In this document: piece by piece, positions 1 through 6,843 of the stretch
How the letters are laid out: each line of letters opens with the position of its first letter
How positions within the stretch are numbered: the stretch's first letter is position 1
Source: Pseudomonadota bacterium
GTDB taxonomy: Bacteria > Pseudomonadota > Alphaproteobacteria > Rhodospirillales > Magnetospirillaceae
Assembly (NCBI GenBank): GCA_023437865.1
Contig: JAEZFE010000274.1
Coordinates: forward strand, 1-15,788
DNA length: 15,788 nt
Reading direction: 5' to 3'
The notes under the pieces: model-generated
Seen by the model: the letters and a program-made list of their open reading frames with translations, nothing else
The model's database searches: none
What the model was told of the DNA's origin: nothing
Made by a program: the position numbers and the translations under genes

Positions 1-1227
1 ATGGTCCAGTACAGCGGCGTGATCGCCATGGGCGGCATGAGCTTGGCCATGATCCTGGCATTGCGCCCGCGCTGGCCGGAAGCATGGTTCGGCGGTTTGG
101 ACAAGATGTATCGCCTGCACAAATGGCTGGGCATCGCCGCCCTCGTCGTCGCGGTCATCCACTGGCTGTGGTCAAAGGCGCCGAAATGGGCGGTGGGCTG
201 GGGGTGGCTGACCCGGCCGCAACGGGGGCCGCGTCCGGTTCTGGAGGATACCGTCGCGCAATTGTTTCAGAGCCTGCGCGGCACCGCCGAAGATGTCGGC
301 GAATGGGCCTTCTACGCCACCGTGCTGCTGATCGCGCTGGCGCTGATCAAGCGTTTTCCCTACCGGCTGTTCTTCAAGTCCCACCGCCTGCTGGCCATCG
401 CTTATTTGGTGCTGGTTTTCCACGCCGTCGTCCTGATCAGGTTTGCCGACTGGGGCGCGCCCATCGGCTGGGCCATGGCCCTGCTTCTGGCCGGTGGCAC
501 CTGGGCCGCCGTCGTGGTGCTGCTCCGCCGCGTCGCCGCCGACCGTCGGTTTGCGGGCACGATCACCGCTCTTCACTACTATCCGGGCGTGCGCGTGCTC
601 GAAATTGCGATCGAGGTGCTGCGGGGCTGGCCGGGCCACAAGGCGGGCCAGTTCGCCTTCGCCACCTCGGACGCCGCGGAAGGCGCCCATCCCTACACCA
701 TCGCCTCGGCCTGGGACGGCAACGATCGCCACATCACATTCGTGGTCAAGGAATTGGGCGACCATACCCGGCGGCTGCGGGAGAAGCTGCGGGTCGGCCA
801 GGCGGTGACGGTGGAAGGGCCTTATGGCTGTTTCGCCTTCGATGATTCCTGCCCGCAACAGATCTGGGTGGGCGCCGGCATCGGCGTCACGCCCTTCATC
901 GCCCGCATGAAGTTGCTGGCGGCTAGCCCCCAGCGTCCGCCGCAGACCGTCCACTTCTTCCACACCAGCCGCGACTATGACGAGGGCGCCATCGCCAAGC
1001 TTACCGCCGATGCGGCGGCGGCTGGCGTGCGCCTGCATGTGCTGATCGATGCCCGCGACGGCCGCCTGGACGGGAAACGCATACGCGCGGCGGTGCCGGA
1101 ATGGCGTGACGCCAGTCTGTGGTTTTGCGGCCCGGCGGGCTTCGGGCAGACGTTGCGGCAAGACTTCGCCACCCAGGGCATGGATGTGGGCCGGCGCTTC
1201 CACCAGGAACTCTTCGCGATGCGGTAG
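1..1227 (+). CDS. Ferric-reductase-like transmembrane flavocytochrome, probably 5'-truncated by the window edge
   Basis: Membrane oxidoreductase that would pass electrons from NAD(P)H through FAD to haem b and then to an acceptor across the inner membrane. The visible 408 residues begin inside the haem-binding membrane domain. Transmembrane helices carry two histidine pairs, H40/H54 and H128/H141, with the spacing expected of bis-His haem ligands. A ferredoxin-reductase-like half follows: an FAD-binding HPYTIAS motif (230-236), the nucleotide-binding VGAGIGVTP loop (290-298) and a late CGPAG (376-380). Family members usually have one more N-terminal helix before the VQYSG segment, so the ATG at base 1 is probably internal and the true start upstream. 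That part is inference, because nothing before base 1 is visible. The gene ends with TAG at 1225-1227, 27 bp before the stop of a convergent gene. The true substrate (ferric iron, oxygen or other) cannot be read from the sequence. Confidence 0.85.
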   Translation: MVQYSGVIAMGGMSLAMILALRPRWPEAWFGGLDKMYRLHKWLGIAALVVAVIHWLWSKAPKWAVGWGWLTRPQRGPRPVLEDTVAQLFQSLRGTAEDVGEWAFYATVLLIALALIKRFPYRLFFKSHRLLAIAYLVLVFHAVVLIRFADWGAPIGWAMALLLAGGTWAAVVVLLRRVAADRRFAGTITALHYYPGVRVLEIAIEVLRGWPGHKAGQFAFATSDAAEGAHPYTIASAWDGNDRHITFVVKELGDHTRRLREKLRVGQAVTVEGPYGCFAFDDSCPQQIWVGAGIGVTPFIARMKLLAASPQRPPQTVHFFHTSRDYDEGAIAKLTADAAAAGVRLHVLIDARDGRLDGKRIRAAVPEWRDASLWFCGPAGFGQTLRQDFATQGMDVGRRFHQELFAMR

Positions 1228-1254
1228 TAATCCGACCCGGCGCGGGGCAAGCCC

Positions 1255-1623
1255 CTAGTCAAAATCGTTCAGCCCGGGGGTCCAGCGGTCCTGGCTGGGG
1301 ACCGTATAGGGCGAAGTCTCAGAATTTCCAGGAATGACCCAAGGCCTTTGTCCGGGTTCCATGGCGCGGGGCTGTTGGGCCAATTGATCGTTATCGCGCC
1401 GCAATTGGTCGATTTCCCAGGCGCCTCGGTTGGGATCGGTTTGGCATAGGCCGGTACCGTAGGATAGTCGGCGTTCAGCAAGGTAGCGGTCGCTGGTGGA
1501 GAGCTGTTGGTTCAGCAGAAGCTCGCGCTCGACGGTGCGGGCCTGGCTCCGGCAATCCACCTCCTGGGCCAACGCCGGAGTGCCAGCCACCAGCAGGCTG
1601 ATCAGCAATACCCTCACCCTCAT
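1255..1623 (-). CDS. Small exported two-Cys protein, paralogue A
   Basis: Unrecognised family; 122 residues. A signal peptide is clear: MRVR, a hydrophobic core, then PALA with likely cleavage after A19, so the protein should be periplasmic or secreted. The mature part has two cysteines, C24 and C60 (35 residues between), and a predicted helical, Gln/Arg-rich stretch. The segment ending at C60 contains AERRL and is followed by QTDP; both recur in the next gene (QRRL, CATDP). The C-terminus is Pro-rich and polar. The start chosen is the ATG at 1621-1623, because the signal peptide begins there and GAGG lies 5 nt upstream; a longer in-frame opening upstream reads as low-complexity Arg/Pro shadow. 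The ATG overlaps the stop of paralogue B as ATGA, which implies translational coupling. No function can be assigned. Confidence 0.75.
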   Translation of the reverse strand: MRVRVLLISLLVAGTPALAQEVDCRSQARTVERELLLNQQLSTSDRYLAERRLSYGTGLCQTDPNRGAWEIDQLRRDNDQLAQQPRAMEPGQRPWVIPGNSETSPYTVPSQDRWTPGLNDFD

Positions 1624-1943
1624 TGGACCTCGCCGCCCAACTCGTCCACTTCCACCGAGGGCACGCGGGCGGTCTGGGTGTCCGTCATGCCCAGGCTGAC
1701 GTGCAGGTTGGATAGGTGGGCCTCGCCAAGGACCGGGTCGGTGGCGCACTCGCCGCGCGCGACTTCCAAGCGGCGCTGGGCGTCGCGCAGGGCATCCTGC
1801 GAGAGTGAGTTTCGATTTTGCTCGATCATCTGGCGGGTATTCTCGAGCTGCTGATTGCACAAGGTGGCGCCGGGAGCATTCTGTGCGGCGGCGGCGAAAG
1901 GCGCCAATAGCGCGGCCACGGCCAAGGCCGGAAAGGCTTTCAT
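1620..1943 (-). CDS. Small exported two-Cys protein, paralogue B
   Basis: Unrecognised; 107 residues. The N-terminus is a typical signal peptide (MKAFPALAVAALLAPFAAAA, cleavage near residue 20). The mature part has C29 and C66 (36 residues between) around a predicted helical hairpin rich in Gln, Asn and Arg. The block LSQDALRDAQ..RRL ending at C66, followed by ATDP, aligns without gaps to the same block in paralogues A, C and D. The start is the ATG at 1941-1943, with GAGGG about 8 nt upstream. Its stop overlaps the start of paralogue A by 4 bp. The 106-bp gap to paralogue C upstream is long enough for its own promoter, but I could not identify one. Function unknown; a disulfide between the two Cys in the periplasm is a reasonable inference. 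Confidence 0.75.
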   Translation of the reverse strand: MKAFPALAVAALLAPFAAAAQNAPGATLCNQQLENTRQMIEQNRNSLSQDALRDAQRRLEVARGECATDPVLGEAHLSNLHVSLGMTDTQTARVPSVEVDELGGEVQ

Positions 1944-2049
1944 GCGCAGACCCTCACCCTGGTTGCATTCCTTTGACCTTAGATGGGAGTGCGTTTCGCG
2001 CGTTGTCATCCGCCGGCAGGGGGAGTGGGCTTTGGCGTAGGCCTGTGCG

Positions 2050-2523
2050 CTAACGGTCGCCGGGGCCGACCAAGCTGGAACCGGGCGGGCTGCCGGGGAT
2101 GGGCCGGTTGTTGGTGGAGAGCGCCTGATCGGCTTGGTAGATGCGCTGCATCTCGCGCGCGACGCCGGGATCGGTGGCGGCCTTGCGGTCGATGGCATCG
2201 AGCCGCCGCTCGCCCTCGCGCTGCTCGGAGGGTGTCAGCACGTTCTGCTGAGCGCGCAGCGACTGGCGGTCGATCCGGGTGTCGGGCGGCGGGGCTGGCT
2301 CGCGCTCCGCCGTGCGGTGCGGTGCTGAACCCGAGCTCAGCGGGCGGCACTGGTCGATGGCGGCGTACAGGGCTTGGCGCGCCCGCTCGGCCTGGTCGGG
2401 GCTCATGGGTTCGTGGCGCAGGTTGTCGGCGATGCGTTTGACCTTGGCATCGCAGGTGACGCGCGGCTCGGCGAAGGCCAAGCCGGGCAGGGCGACCATC
2501 AACAAAGCAAGGACCAGGCGCAT
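2050..2523 (-). CDS. Exported two-Cys protein with an internal second copy of the motif, paralogue C
   Basis: Unrecognised; 157 residues. The signal peptide is MRLVLALLMVALPGLAFA (cleavage after A18). The first unit has C24 and C59 (34 residues between), and a Pro/Glu linker (about 64-85) follows. A second unit (96-115) reads LTPSEQ..ERRL and ends in AATDP, which aligns with the CATDP of paralogue B but has Ala in place of Cys. The protein therefore looks like a duplicated version of its neighbours in which the second copy has lost the cysteines. The C-terminus is Pro/Gly-rich. The start at the ATG 2521-2523 is preferred over an in-frame ATG 21 bp upstream, because GCGAGG sits at a proper distance and the signal peptide fits. 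Function unknown. Confidence 0.75.
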   Translation of the reverse strand: MRLVLALLMVALPGLAFAEPRVTCDAKVKRIADNLRHEPMSPDQAERARQALYAAIDQCRPLSSGSAPHRTAEREPAPPPDTRIDRQSLRAQQNVLTPSEQREGERRLDAIDRKAATDPGVAREMQRIYQADQALSTNNRPIPGSPPGSSLVGPGDR

Positions 2524-2538
2524 GGCAAACCTCGCGAT

Positions 2539-2593
2539 TGTCACCCCGAGCCGCAGGCGAAGAGGTGAAGCTTCAACTGCGCTCAGGATGACA
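2539..2593. repeat. REP-like imperfect inverted repeat element
   Basis: The 12-bp ends TGTCACCCCGAG (2539-2550) and CTCAGGATGACA (2582-2593) are inverted copies matching at 10 of 12 positions. Between them lies a smaller perfect palindrome, TGAAGCTTCA (2566-2575). The element fills most of the gap between paralogues D and C. It resembles dispersed palindromic extragenic elements with TGTCATCCTGAG-type ends seen in many GC-rich bacterial genomes, but only one copy is present here, so its repeated nature is inferred. Confidence 0.5.
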
Positions 2594-2602
2594 GGTGGGG
2601 TC

Positions 2603-2947
2603 TCACTTCGTCAGCATCGACAATTCCTGCGGGCTGGCCGGCCAGAAGCTGTCGAAGCGGCTGCCTGCACGCTTGCCGGTGGCCAGGCTGAGTTGCTGGC
2701 GGGTGGCGCGCACATTTGCGTCTACGATTCCGGGACTTGAGCGGCATTGCCCCCGGCCCACGTCCACGACGTCGGCAGCCAACGCCAACTGGCCGGGCCG
2801 CAGGTTGGCCTTGGATTGGTAGACATCTTCGGCGAACTGGCTGAGGTTGATCTCACAGGCGAGTATGCCTTCCGGCGAGGCGGTGGCCGGTGCCGCGCTG
2901 GCACACAGCAGCGCGGCGGCCGCAAGAACGGTCGCTTTCAAGGTCAT
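2603..2947 (-). CDS. Small exported two-Cys protein, paralogue D
   Basis: Unrecognised; 114 residues. An N-terminal signal peptide (MTLKATVLAAAALLCASA then APATA, likely cleavage after A23) precedes a mature part with C31 and C68 (36 residues between). The block ending at C68 (starting NLRPG, followed by RSSPG) aligns without gaps to the equivalent block of paralogues A-C, but the ERRL core is not conserved, so this is the most divergent member. The Cys at residue 15 lies in the signal core and does not make a lipobox. The start is the ATG at 2945-2947, where a strong GGGAGG lies about 6 nt upstream; an upstream in-frame ATG would spoil the signal peptide. There is an 84-bp gap to the upstream secreted-protein gene. 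Function unknown. Confidence 0.72.
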   Translation of the reverse strand: MTLKATVLAAAALLCASAAPATASPEGILACEINLSQFAEDVYQSKANLRPGQLALAADVVDVGRGQCRSSPGIVDANVRATRQQLSLATGKRAGSRFDSFWPASPQELSMLTK

Positions 2948-3031
2948 GGCGTCCTCCCAAACGCACGTTGCTCGCTTCCACATGGCGATGCCGCCCTTCA
3001 GCGAAAGGCGCGCGGTCGGGGAGGATGGCCT

Positions 3032-3607
3032 TCAGCGGCTCGACATTGCCTCGAATTGGCGGGCGAAATCCTGCCGCAGGCGCTGTTCGACCGCTGGCCA
3101 GCGGGCGGGCGGCGTGGTGCCGGCCGACCGGCCGCCCATGCCCGACAGCGCCTGGGCGCAGATCCAATCGGGCGAAATGGTGTGGCCCAGCAGGTCGGGC
3201 CGCGCCAGCGCCCGCAAGCCGGCCTGACCGAATTCGTGCGGGTGGGTATGGCCGTAACGGGCCACCTCCTCGGCGATGCTCGACAACTTGGAGACGGCGC
3301 GGCGCGCGGTGTCGTCGATGCAGCGCCCGGCATCGTATTGCCCGCGGATCAGCGCCACCGCGTACCATTCCAGTGCTTCGGTGGGGGTGCTGGCCAGCAG
3401 TCGGCGTGACAGGTCGAACAAATAGCCCGACGACAATTGGGCCTGGTGGGCGCGTTCCCACGCCGCCACGCCGGCATCGTCATGGTTCGCCGCCACCACG
3501 CCGAACAGTTCGGCCTGCTTCAGCCAGTCGGTGGGTGGCGGCTCCGGCAGATCGGCGGCCAGCGCCGCCATGGGAAACAGCAGGGCGGCGAACAGCAATC
3601 CTCGCAT
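3032..3607 (-). CDS. Secreted helical protein of unknown function
   Basis: Not recognised; 191 residues. A signal peptide is visible (MRGLLFAALLFPMAALA, cleavage after A17). The mature part is predicted largely helical, with a repeat-like look around residues 60-110: SRRLLAS, then EALEWYAVALIRG, then DTARRAVSKL. This resembles the helix-turn-helix rhythm of TPR/Sel1-like proteins but lacks a clear consensus. Two cysteines, C96 and C150, could form a disulfide. The start ATG at 3605-3607 has an AGAGGG upstream and lies 9 nt after the YjbQ stop, so the two are likely cotranscribed. It is not obviously related in sequence to the four small two-Cys proteins downstream, though it shares the export signal and cysteine pair. 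Confidence 0.72.
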   Translation of the reverse strand: MRGLLFAALLFPMAALAADLPEPPPTDWLKQAELFGVVAANHDDAGVAAWERAHQAQLSSGYLFDLSRRLLASTPTEALEWYAVALIRGQYDAGRCIDDTARRAVSKLSSIAEEVARYGHTHPHEFGQAGLRALARPDLLGHTISPDWICAQALSGMGGRSAGTTPPARWPAVEQRLRQDFARQFEAMSSR

Positions 3608-3616
3608 GGTGACCCT

Positions 3617-4036
3617 CTAGGTGCCCGACAGATGTAGCACCACTTGGCGGTCATGGGGCCGCGCGCGGTGCTCGAACACATAAATGCCCTGCCAGGTGCC
3701 CAGCACCATGTCGCCGGTCAAGACGGGGATGGAAATCTGCACGTTGGTCAGCGCCGACCGGATATGGGCCGGCATGTCGTCGGGCCCTTCCATGGTGTGG
3801 CGGTAGAGGCTGGGCTCCTCTCGCACCACCCGGCGGAAGAAATCGTTGAGGTCGGCCAGCACGTCGGGATCGGCATTCTCCTGGATGGTCAGGCTGGCCG
3901 AGGTGTGCTTGATGAACAGCGTCAGCAGGCCATCGCGGATGCCGCTCGACCGCACGAACCCCGCCACGCGGGCCGTGATGTCGGTCAGCCCCTGGCCCTG
4001 GGTGCGGATGGTGACGACGCTGTGGGCCTGCCTCAC
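3617..4036 (-). CDS. yjbQ: YjbQ / UPF0047 family protein (secondary thiamine-phosphate synthase type), full length
   Basis: A 139-residue cytoplasmic protein of the YjbQ/UPF0047 family. E. coli YjbQ has weak thiamine-phosphate synthase activity, but the physiological role of the family is unsettled. Family features are all visible: IKHTSASLTIQEN (42-54) with H44 and E53, RHTMEGPDDMPAH (79-91) with H80 and H91, and SIPVLTGDMVLGTWQGIYV near the C-terminus with the signature GTWQ (113-116) and an FEHR. The start is a GTG at 4034-4036, chosen for three reasons: GGAGG lies 4 nt upstream, the length then matches the family, and the resulting start (M)RQAHS matches the MRQAQ of the paralogue at 5143-5517. 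The GTGA overlap with the stop of the hydrolase gene indicates coupling. An ATG-initiated longer reading frame upstream is shadow of the hydrolase. Confidence 0.9.
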   Translation of the reverse strand: MRQAHSVVTIRTQGQGLTDITARVAGFVRSSGIRDGLLTLFIKHTSASLTIQENADPDVLADLNDFFRRVVREEPSLYRHTMEGPDDMPAHIRSALTNVQISIPVLTGDMVLGTWQGIYVFEHRARPHDRQVVLHLSGT

Positions 4037-5091
4037 TTTTCCTCCAGGAAGCTCTGCACAGCGCGGAATAATTGCTGGCGGTTCTTTTCCAGCAGCAGGG
4101 TATGGGTGCCCTCGCCGATCAGCACGTAGCGGCGGGTTTCGGCGCGGGTCAGATTGGCAAACACCGACAGGCCCATGTCGGGCGGGGTCTCGGCATCCCA
4201 CTCGCCCTGGATGACCAGGGTGGGGGCGGAAATTCGCTCGGGCCGCCAGTACGGCTTGCCGGCCCCCCAACTGTCCAGCCAATCGGCGATGGCGCCGTTG
4301 GGGACGCGCAGGGCCGGGGGAGTCTGCGCCGCACCCTCGGGGTCAGAGTCTTTCAAGGCCGCCATCCAGGCATCGGCCCAGGCGGCGGGCACCAGTTCGG
4401 CCTTCTCCCCCGCGGGCACGTCGCGGGTCCAGCGCTCGCGCACCGCCGGCAGCGGCACCGCACGCCAGGCGCCCAGCTTCTCGGTGGGTTTGGGGCCGCC
4501 GTCCTTGAGCCATTGCGGTGCGTAAAGCACCAGCTTGTCAACCCGGCTGCCGGCTTGGGCGGTATAGGCACCGGCCAGGGTGGCACCCCACGACCAGCCC
4601 ACCAGCACCAGCTTGTCGAGACTGCGGCGCGACAGGATGAAATCCACCGCCTTGGAGACGTCGGCCACGGCTGTTTCGCCATCGACGGCGGGCGGGTTGG
4701 CTTCCGCAGGCTGGCCCATGGCGGGCGGGCGGGTGGACTTGCCATAGCCGCGCAGGTCCAGCGCATAGACGTCATAGCCACGCTTGGCCATCCATTCCAT
4801 CCAGCTGCCGCCCTCGACGCCCAGGTCGAAGGTGGCCGAGCCGGGGAAGGTGGCGCCATGGATGAACAGCACGGTCTGGCTCGGCTTGCCGTAATAATAT
4901 TCGGCCGGGTGCTTGTTCTTCAGGTACAGCTTGATGCCGTCATCCTTGGCGGAGACGTTGAATTCTTCCGTCACCACCGCGCCGGCAACCGGCCGGGCCT
5001 GCGCCATCTGGGGCGCCTGGCCCGATCCGCCGCCGCAGGCGGACAGCGCCGCCACCATCACCAAAGCCGCCGCTTGTACAACCCTGACCAT
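4033..5091 (-). CDS. Lipoprotein alpha/beta-fold hydrolase
   Basis: A 352-residue alpha/beta hydrolase anchored to a membrane as a lipoprotein. The signal peptide ends in the lipobox LSAC with C19 as the lipidated residue, followed by a Gly/Ser linker. The fold shows an HG oxyanion segment (FIHGATFPG, 76-84), LDLRGYGKS (111-119), the nucleophile elbow GWSWG with S167, the acid in QGEWD (D299) and the catalytic histidine in GEGTH (H330). The triad is therefore intact. The start ATG at 5089-5091 is preceded by GGGGGAG. The gene overlaps the downstream yjbQ by 4 bp and lies 51 bp after a second yjbQ paralogue, so it sits between two related genes. The substrate is unknown; esterase, lipase or epoxide-type activities are all possible. 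Confidence 0.88.
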   Translation of the reverse strand: MVRVVQAAALVMVAALSACGGGSGQAPQMAQARPVAGAVVTEEFNVSAKDDGIKLYLKNKHPAEYYYGKPSQTVLFIHGATFPGSATFDLGVEGGSWMEWMAKRGYDVYALDLRGYGKSTRPPAMGQPAEANPPAVDGETAVADVSKAVDFILSRRSLDKLVLVGWSWGATLAGAYTAQAGSRVDKLVLYAPQWLKDGGPKPTEKLGAWRAVPLPAVRERWTRDVPAGEKAELVPAAWADAWMAALKDSDPEGAAQTPPALRVPNGAIADWLDSWGAGKPYWRPERISAPTLVIQGEWDAETPPDMGLSVFANLTRAETRRYVLIGEGTHTLLLEKNRQQLFRAVQSFLEEK

Positions 5092-5142
5092 TGTCTATCT
5101 CCCCCATGCCCGTCGGCAGGATGGTCGAAGGTAAGGGGCGGG

Positions 5143-5517
5143 TCAATCTCCCACCAGATGCAGCACCAGTTTACGGTTCTGCGGGTTCTCGCGGTGCTCG
5201 TAGAGATACAGGCGCTGGCGGGCGCCCAGCGCCATCCGTCCGTCGGCCACCGGGATGGTCAGGCATACCGAGGTGACCGCGCTGGTGAACTCGCCGAAAC
5301 CGGCGGGGTCACGCTCCATGCGGCTGAAATAGGTGTAGAGGTCGTCGCGGTCGGAATGCTCCTGCAGCGACAGATGCGCCGAGACGTGCTGCAGAAAGAC
5401 GGTCAGCAGGCCGGTCGTGATGGCCTGGCCTTCGACCCATTGGGCCACCTGGCGCGAAATGTCGGAATTGCCCTGGCGGCGGGTTTGGACGGTGATGGTC
5501 CCTTGCGCCTGTCGCAT
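5143..5517 (-). CDS. Shortened, divergent YjbQ/UPF0047 paralogue
   Basis: 124 residues, clearly related to the YjbQ at 3617-4036. Shared features are the MRQA start, GLLT.F..H.SA.L..QE (H44 and E53 retained), IPV, and YEHRENPQNRKLVLHL near the end. It is 15 residues shorter, because the region that carries RHTMEGPDDMPAH in the full-length copy is absent; both histidines of that segment are lost. The signature GTWQ is GARQ (98-101). The reading frame is intact, so this looks like a diverged protein rather than a decayed gene. AGGAG lies 5 nt before the ATG at 5515-5517, and queC ends 20 bp upstream. Whether it is catalytic, regulatory or a partner subunit of the full-length copy is unknown; UPF0047 proteins can form trimers, so a mixed oligomer is conceivable. 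Confidence 0.82.
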   Translation of the reverse strand: MRQAQGTITVQTRRQGNSDISRQVAQWVEGQAITTGLLTVFLQHVSAHLSLQEHSDRDDLYTYFSRMERDPAGFGEFTSAVTSVCLTIPVADGRMALGARQRLYLYEHRENPQNRKLVLHLVGD

Positions 5518-5537
5518 TCAGCTCCTGAGAGCCGGTT

Positions 5538-6224
5538 CTATCCGGCGTACGGCGCCGGGTCGGCGGCGCCGGCCTCGGCAAACCCTTTGAGGCGGAGCCG
5601 GCAGGCGTCGCAACGTCCGCAGGCCCTCCCTTCCGGATTGGGGTCGTAGCAGCTGGACGTCAAGGCGTAATCCACCCCGAGCGCCAGCCCCTGCCGAATG
5701 ATGTCGGCCTTGGTCAAGGCGATCAGCGGTGCGTGGATAGTCAGCTTGTGCCCTTCCACTCCGGCCTTGGTGGCCAGGTTCGCCATGCGCTCGAAGGCGG
5801 CGATGTAGTCGGGGCGGCAATCGGGATAGCCGGAATAATCCACCGCGTTGACGCCGACGAAGATGTCGGCGGCGCCGATCACCTCGGCGAAGGCCAGGGC
5901 GAAGGACAGCATGATGGTGTTGCGGGCGGGGACATAGGTGACCGGAATGCCGTCGCCCATCTCGGCCTCGTCGCGGTCCTTGGGCACGTCGATGTCGGCG
6001 GTCAGCGCCGACCCGCCGAAGGCGCGCAGGTCGATGTCGCAAATCTCGTGGCGGAAGATTCCGGCGCGGGCCGCCACCTTGCGGGCGCAATCCAGCTCGG
6101 CCAGATGGCGCTGGCCGTAGCGGAACGACAGCGCCGCGCACTCAAAGCCCTGCGATTGGGCGATGGCCAGCGTGGTGGCGGAATCCAGGCCGCCCGACAA
6201 CAGGACGACAGCTTTCTTGCCCAT
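5538..6224 (-). CDS. queC: 7-cyano-7-deazaguanine synthase QueC
   Basis: ATP-dependent conversion of 7-carboxy-7-deazaguanine and ammonia to preQ0, in the queuosine tRNA-modification pathway. The 228-residue protein begins with the pyrophosphatase-type P-loop [12 protein letters not shown] (SGGLDS at 10-15). RYGQRH (35-40) and PARNTIML follow. The C-terminal zinc site is complete: C192, C202, C205 and C208 in SCYDP...CGRCDAC. Length is normal for QueC. The start ATG at 6222-6224 lies 4 nt after the panD stop, with an AAGG overlapping that stop, so the two are likely cotranscribed. No queD, queE or queF is visible in the window. Confidence 0.97.
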   Translation of the reverse strand: MGKKAVVLLSGGLDSATTLAIAQSQGFECAALSFRYGQRHLAELDCARKVAARAGIFRHEICDIDLRAFGGSALTADIDVPKDRDEAEMGDGIPVTYVPARNTIMLSFALAFAEVIGAADIFVGVNAVDYSGYPDCRPDYIAAFERMANLATKAGVEGHKLTIHAPLIALTKADIIRQGLALGVDYALTSSCYDPNPEGRACGRCDACRLRLKGFAEAGAADPAPYAG

Positions 6225-6228
6225 GACC

Positions 6229-6771
6229 TTACAGCGAGAAGTGCGAGGCCACGAAGGCGTCGATCTCGCTTTCGCTCCAGTTCTTCTTCTTCAGATCGGA
6301 ACGGATCGCCGCGATGTCCACGTTGGGCCAGGTGTGACAGCATTCGACGGTATGCTTGTCGGCATCCATGATGCGGAAATCATAGGGGCGCTGCTCGGAC
6401 TGGAACACGTCGTAATACAGCATCTGGTCGACCTGGTTGTCGGGCAGGAAGGTCAGAATGCGGGGCTTGAGCGTGTACAGCTCCTCGGGGCCCTTGATGT
6501 AATCGGCCGAGGCGATGATCACCTCGTCGCCCACTTGGCACGTGCGCGCGGCGGCGCCGTTCAGGATGCAGCAGCGCGAGCCCGGCTTGCCGAAGATCAC
6601 GTAGGTCGAGATGCGCGCGCCGGAATTTTTGTTCCAGATCTCGACGAATTCCATGGGATAGATGCCGGCCAGGGCGCATTGCTCGGGGTCCAGCGTGATC
6701 GACCCGTGGTAGTTCAGGTCGGCGCTGGTGACCCGGATGCCGTGGAATTTGGCGCGGATGACCTTCATCAT
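6229..6771 (-). CDS. panD: Aspartate 1-decarboxylase PanD with C-terminal extension
   Basis: Pyruvoyl-dependent decarboxylation of L-aspartate to beta-alanine for pantothenate and CoA synthesis. The N-terminal 110 or so residues are a standard Pan[15 protein letters not shown], the self-cleavage site YHGS (G23-S24, where S24 becomes the pyruvoyl group), ISTY (T56, Y57), R53, and NGAAA (71-75). Typical PanD proteins end near residue 120-130, whereas this one continues to 180. The extra roughly 55 residues contain CC (144-145), [18 protein letters not shown] and a polar helical end; I do not recognise the added part. The start is either of two adjacent ATGs (6771 or 6768), since only a weak GAGA lies upstream. 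It is the first gene of a long minus-strand run and is divergent from mmcB across a 72-bp gap. Confidence 0.92.
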   Translation of the reverse strand: MMKVIRAKFHGIRVTSADLNYHGSITLDPEQCALAGIYPMEFVEIWNKNSGARISTYVIFGKPGSRCCILNGAAARTCQVGDEVIIASADYIKGPEELYTLKPRILTFLPDNQVDQMLYYDVFQSEQRPYDFRIMDADKHTVECCHTWPNVDIAAIRSDLKKKNWSESEIDAFVASHFSL

Positions 6772-6843
6772 ATCAATGGTCTCGGGCGGTGGGGCAATGG
6801 CGGTCGGACATAGACCCAAGTGCCCCTGAAAGCAAGGCGAAAC

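Noticed and set aside
172..1203. Long open frame on the minus strand opposite the ferric reductase
   Set aside because: His/Gln/Arg/Gly-rich product with no family resemblance; antisense shadow typical of GC-rich DNA, while the plus strand has clear motifs.
1244..1255. GGGGCAAGCCCC hairpin between convergent genes as a bidirectional terminator
   Set aside because: Only 4 bp of stem with a 4-nt loop and no T-run on either side.
5143..5517. Calling the short YjbQ copy a pseudogene
   Set aside because: The frame is intact with start, stop and ribosome site, and conserved residues outside the deleted region remain.
4072..5649. 525-codon open frame on the plus strand opposite the hydrolase and the short YjbQ copy
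   Set aside because: Low-complexity Gly/His/Gln composition; it crosses three genes with strong motifs on the other strand.
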